Assembly: GCA_045631965.1 (NCBI GenBank)
Contig: JAZQVR010000020.1
Span: 1-64,000 of the forward strand
Direction of reading: 5' to 3'
Length of the DNA: 64,000 bases
Source of the DNA: UBA8612 sp045631965
Lineage (GTDB): Bacteria; Bacillota; Clostridia; Oscillospirales; Acutalibacteraceae
Shown here: piece by piece, positions 60,529-64,000 of the stretch
How positions within the stretch are numbered: the first letter of the stretch is position 1
How the letters are laid out: the number at the start of each line of letters is the position of its first letter
Notes under the pieces: model-generated
Database searches by the model: none
Seen by the model: the letters and a program-made list of their open reading frames with translations, nothing else
What the model was told of the DNA's origin: nothing
Program-made: the position numbers and the translations under genes

Positions 60529-61383
60529 TTAAGGGTGTAACATTTTCATATTGAGAATCTCAATAAAGCTGTCGGATTTAATTCTTATGAAATCAGCAGT
60601 CAGCTCAGCTTTCTGTACAACTACACTACAGCCTGCACCTATGGAAACCGGCGCCTCACCATCGCACGAAACACAAAGCTCGGTTTCATCCTCTTTAGTA
60701 GCGTAAACACGCATCCTTTCATCAGGCCTGAAAATAATCGGATGACTGAAAAGCGAATGATTACATATGGGTGTAAGTATAATACTTTCGATAGTAGGAG
60801 CAACTACAGGGCCACCTGCAGAAAGCGAATAAGCCGTAGAGCCGGTTGGCGTAGCAAAAATAACACCGTCGCCCCAATAATTATTGACAAGCCTGCCGTT
60901 ACTCTCAACAGTTACCTCAATAATAGTCCTGTTAACTTTACGGACAAAGACAGCATCATTAATACAGTTGAAGCGATGAATACACATTCCGAGTTCGTCG
61001 AAAACCATAACGTCGAGCATCATTCGCTTATCAACTGAATAATTGCCGTCAAACAAACAGGAAAGCAAATCAAGCTCATTACGTTCAAGTCCGGCCATAA
61101 AACCGAGTTTTCCGGAATTTATACCGAGAATAGGCTTTCTGTATTCTGCTGCTATTTTACCTGAATGAAGAACGGTACCGTCACCGCCGATTGCAATAAC
61201 TGCGTCACAGTTTTTCACAGCTTCATCTACTGAAGCAAAAACAACATCATCTGAAGCATACTCTCCTGCAACATAATCGGCAACCGTAATTTCCGCACCG
61301 TGTTTTTTCAGTTGCATAATAACTTCGTCAGTTGTTTTTAAGGCATATTCTCTTGTAAGGTTAGGTATTACCGCAACCTTCAT
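60529..61383 (-). CDS. nadK: NAD kinase
   Basis: The 284-residue kinase makes NADP. The motifs AIGGDGTVLHSG (GGDG) and GVIFATPTGSTAYSLSAGGP (NAD binding), plus CINDAVFVRK, are diagnostic. The ATG at 61383 (MKVAVIPNL) has GGAGG nine bases ahead; an in-frame ATG at 61467 lies inside tlyA and was rejected. The tlyA-nadK gap is 16 bases. Confidence 0.96.
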   Translation of the reverse strand: MKVAVIPNLTREYALKTTDEVIMQLKKHGAEITVADYVAGEYASDDVVFASVDEAVKNCDAVIAIGGDGTVLHSGKIAAEYRKPILGINSGKLGFMAGLERNELDLLSCLFDGNYSVDKRMMLDVMVFDELGMCIHRFNCINDAVFVRKVNRTIIEVTVESNGRLVNNYWGDGVIFATPTGSTAYSLSAGGPVVAPTIESIILTPICNHSLFSHPIIFRPDERMRVYATKEDETELCVSCDGEAPVSIGAGCSVVVQKAELTADFIRIKSDSFIEILNMKMLHP

Positions 61384-61399
61384 ATAAGTCAACCTCCGA

Positions 61400-62206
61400 T
61401 TAATCCTTATCAAGTACTTCATGAGAATTATCAACAATCTCTGAAGCATCAATATCAGGCTCATCAATTTCTGTTTTTGTTATGTAAAGCAAGTATTCAA
61501 TATTGCCTTCGGGACCTTTTACGGGAGAGAAATCAAGACCTTTAATTTTAAATCCGTTTTGCTTTGCATAATCGATACAATTATCAATAACTTCAAGGTG
61601 TACAGCCTTATCGCGTACTACACCCTTTTTGCCGATTTTTTCCCTGCCTGCTTCAAACTGCGGTTTAACAAGACAAACCGCCTCACCGTCGGCTTTAAGC
61701 AAAGAATAAAGCACCGGAAGTATCAGCTTTAAAGAAATAAAAGAAACATCTACGCTCGAAAAATCGATTTCATCCGGCACCTGTTCCCTTGTAACATAGC
61801 GGAAATTCGTACGTTCAAGGTTAACAACTCTTTCATCGCTTCTCAGCTTCCATGCAAGCTGACCGTAACCGACATCGATTGAGTATACCTTGACAGCACC
61901 GTTCATCAGCATACAATCAGTAAAGCCACCTGTAGAAGCACCGACATCCATACAAATTTTGCCGTCAAGCGAAAGCTCAAAGGATTTCATCGCTTTATCA
62001 AGCTTATACCCGCCTCTGCTGACAAAAGGCATTTTTTCGCCTCTTACTTCAATCTTATCATCAGGCTTGATATTGTCGCCGGCTTTAAGTGACTTCTGTC
62101 CGTTTACATATACCTGTCCTGCCATTATAAGTGCTTTTGCCTTTTCACGGCTTTCGGTAAGACCAAGCTCAAACAAAGCAACATCAAGTCTTCTTTTATC
62201 ACTCAC
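61400..62206 (-). CDS. tlyA: TlyA-family rRNA/hemolysin-like methyltransferase
   Basis: The 268-residue protein has an N-terminal S4 RNA-binding domain (RRLDVALFELGLTESREKA) and an FtsJ-type SAM fold (MDVGASTGGFTDCML; VDVSFISLKLILP). TlyA methylates 16S/23S rRNA 2'-OH groups. A GTG at 62206 was chosen because GGAGG lies eight bases ahead and it gives the usual MSDKRRLD start; it overlaps dxs by 8 bases. The C-terminal ~25 residues are acidic and variable. Confidence 0.92.
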   Translation of the reverse strand: MSDKRRLDVALFELGLTESREKAKALIMAGQVYVNGQKSLKAGDNIKPDDKIEVRGEKMPFVSRGGYKLDKAMKSFELSLDGKICMDVGASTGGFTDCMLMNGAVKVYSIDVGYGQLAWKLRSDERVVNLERTNFRYVTREQVPDEIDFSSVDVSFISLKLILPVLYSLLKADGEAVCLVKPQFEAGREKIGKKGVVRDKAVHLEVIDNCIDYAKQNGFKIKGLDFSPVKGPEGNIEYLLYITKTEIDEPDIDASEIVDNSHEVLDKD

Positions 62207-64000
62207 CAAAAGCACCTCCAACGATACTTACCATAGATTCAGTATCAAGATTATTTTTAGCAATAGTAGATTGGACACTACCCTGCTCAACAAAGCAATA
62301 ATCAACCGCGGTAAGCTTATATTCTCCGCAGTAACCTGCCTCGAGAAGTCGGAGTGCAAGCTTTTCACCTACACCGCCGTTCTGAATGCCTTCTTCAAAA
62401 AAGTATATTGAACGGCTGTCTTTAAGCAACTCGATAACGCATGGATCAAGCGGTTTGATTTTATTAAGCTTTACGATTCGGATATTCTTACCCTGCTCTT
62501 TGAGAATTTTATAAGCTTTACAAGCGTTGCCGAAAATTCTGCCGTAAGTCACAAGTGATACATCAGCATTCTCATCACCGTAAATATCAAAAACATCGTA
62601 AGTTGGTTCAAAATCGTCAGGGATATCACATTCCGAACCTCTTGGATAACGGATTGCTATAACATTACTGTCCTTATAAACAGCTTTATACATATCCTTA
62701 CGCATTTCATCATAGGTAGACGGAGCATAAATTGTAAAATTGGAAATCGTATTCATAAATGCAACGTCAAAAATACCCTGATGTGTTTCACCGTCTTCGC
62801 CTACAAAGCCTGCGCGGTCAACTGCTATTATCATCTTTTGTTTCTGAAGAGCCGCATCGTGCACCAACTGATCATAGCAACGCTGGAGGAATGTTGAATA
62901 AACAACAAAAAACGGAACCATACCGCCTTTTGAAAGACCCGATGCAAAAACCACAGCGTGCTCTTCGGCTATACCTACGTCAAAGAATCTTTCTGAATAA
63001 TTCTGAGCATATTCACTAAGACCCGTACCGAGCGACATTGCGGCAGTTATGGCACATATACGTGCATCCTTTGAAGCAAGCTCACAAAGATATTTGCCGA
63101 ACTCATCAGAAAAATTCGGTCCTTTTGCAACAGTTTCACCTGTATCCGTATCAAATTTTGATATTCCGTGAAACTCTGACGGATTCTGTTCGGCAAGCTC
63201 ATATCCCTTACCTTTTTTTGTGTGGACATGAAGAATAACGGGACGATCGATATTTTTCGCCTCTTCAAGCACTTCTGTCAATTTATGAATATTATGGCCG
63301 TCAACAGGACCCATATAACGGAAGCCGAGATCTTCAAACATATTACTGTTATAAAGCCTGTCCTTGATTGAAGTTTTGAGTTTGTATACGCCGGAAGACA
63401 GCTTACGGCCAACAAGAGGTATATGGTTAAGTGCACGTTCAAGGCTTGCTTTAAGGCGGAAATACTGCCTTGTTGTGCGGATATTGGTTAAATATTTAGA
63501 AACAGAACCAACATTCTGTGAAATAGACATTTCGTTGTCATTAAGAACAACTATCAGCTTGGCATCTTTATTTCTGCCGACATTATTAATTGCTTCATAA
63601 GCCAGACCGCCGGTAAATGCACCGTCACCTATAACAGCAACAGTATAATTTTTCGAACCTTTGATAAGTTCTGAAACACTTATTCCGTACGCCGAAGAAA
63701 TTGATGTGCTGCTGTGGCCTGTGAAGAAGACATCATGTTCACTTTCGGTCGGACGAGGAAATCCGGACAGACCGCCTTCAGTACGTATTGTTGAAAATCT
63801 GTCATATCTTCCGGTAAGCAATTTATGTGTATATATCTGATGACCGACATCAAACACAAACTTATCTTTAGGCGAATCAAAGCATTTATGAAGCGCAATC
63901 GTAAGCTCAACAACACCAAGATTCGAAGCAAGATGACCACCGTTTTTTGATACAGTGGATATAAGTTCATGTCGAATCTGTGAAGCAAGCTCATCAAGCT
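62199..64000 (-). CDS. dxs: 1-deoxy-D-xylulose-5-phosphate synthase (5' end beyond window)
   Basis: The visible 600 codons lack only the first part. The frame is open through the right edge (LDELASQIRHE, then GGHLASNLGVVELTIALH and FVFDVGHQIYTHKLLTGR). Thiamine-diphosphate motif IGDGAFTGGLAYEAINN and LNDNEMSISQNVG are present, as are the DXS-specific RAGFVGEDGETHQGIFD and the C-terminal transketolase domain. It makes DXP for isoprenoid and thiamine synthesis. Start in a 5' gene outside the window. It is followed by overlapping tlyA. Confidence 0.95.
   Translation of the reverse strand, partial: LDELASQIRHELISTVSKNGGHLASNLGVVELTIALHKCFDSPKDKFVFDVGHQIYTHKLLTGRYDRFSTIRTEGGLSGFPRPTESEHDVFFTGHSSTSISSAYGISVSELIKGSKNYTVAVIGDGAFTGGLAYEAINNVGRNKDAKLIVVLNDNEMSISQNVGSVSKYLTNIRTTRQYFRLKASLERALNHIPLVGRKLSSGVYKLKTSIKDRLYNSNMFEDLGFRYMGPVDGHNIHKLTEVLEEAKNIDRPVILHVHTKKGKGYELAEQNPSEFHGISKFDTDTGETVAKGPNFSDEFGKYLCELASKDARICAITAAMSLGTGLSEYAQNYSERFFDVGIAEEHAVVFASGLSKGGMVPFFVVYSTFLQRCYDQLVHDAALQKQKMIIAVDRAGFVGEDGETHQGIFDVAFMNTISNFTIYAPSTYDEMRKDMYKAVYKDSNVIAIRYPRGSECDIPDDFEPTYDVFDIYGDENADVSLVTYGRIFGNACKAYKILKEQGKNIRIVKLNKIKPLDPCVIELLKDSRSIYFFEEGIQNGGVGEKLALRLLEAGYCGEYKLTAVDYCFVEQGSVQSTIAKNNLDTESMVSIVGGAFGE

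Overview
The window looks like chromosome from an AT-rich, low-GC Gram-positive bacterium of the class Clostridia, probably a gut Oscillospiraceae/Ruminococcaceae-type organism. This is an inference from gene order (dxs-tlyA-nadK-argR-recN; ruvC-ruvA-ruvB; ecfA1-ecfA2-ecfT-truA), AGGAGG-type ribosome binding sites, ClpE, CoaX (type III pantothenate kinase) and a Tn4451-type transposon backbone. No 16S gene is present to fix the taxonomy.

Layout. (1) 1-55: the start of an IS transposase running off the left edge. (2) 158-7104, minus strand: a seven-gene carbohydrate operon with two TIM-barrel isomerase-like proteins flanking a Gfo/Idh/MocA oxidoreductase, a GH13 alpha-glucosidase, a MIF-like tautomerase, an alpha/beta hydrolase and a BadF-type kinase. 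It starts from a TTGAAA-17-TAATAT promoter. (3) 7285-9389, plus: rsmE and an RsmF-like rRNA methyltransferase. (4) 9442-19936: a secreted metallophosphoesterase, a GH3 glycosidase, an ADP-ribosylglycohydrolase, a YfhO-type membrane protein, a GT2 glycosyltransferase, a secreted lipase-like protein with a GxCxG elbow, and coaD. (5) About 20.13-36.72 kb: an accessory island with a Tn4451-like backbone (DUF6809 and TnpV at the left end; TnpW and a TnpX-like large serine recombinase at the right end), next to tRNA-Ser(GGA) and bounded by related hairpins in inverted orientation. No mobilisation gene is visible. (6) 36.9-42.6 kb: mscL-proC-asnS (minus), then coaX, iolC and a second Gfo/Idh/MocA gene (plus). 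(7) 42.6-64.0 kb: an unbroken minus-strand housekeeping run from dxs (cut by the window edge) down to clpE.

The island holds most of the novelty. It carries a minus-strand pair of a winged-helix protein and a protein with a HEPN RNase motif (Rx4H), a candidate toxin-antitoxin or defence module. It carries a plus-strand cargo operon (membrane protein, DUF4037 nucleotidyltransferase-like protein, rhomboid protease, two APH-type kinases, GNAT, P-loop kinase). Ahead of that operon is a consensus promoter, an 18-codon leader peptide and an attenuator whose antiterminator arm lies on the leader's tandem Arg codons. It also has a 55-nt near-perfect palindrome, an unrecognised two-gene pair with a membrane protein, a LytTR regulator, a GNAT gene with an apparent one-base frameshift, a candidate non-coding RNA of about 260 nt with its own promoter and terminator, and a run of three related hairpins just before tnpW.

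The housekeeping parts are ordinary. Functions given there rest on recognisable family motifs; functions in the island are mostly inference.
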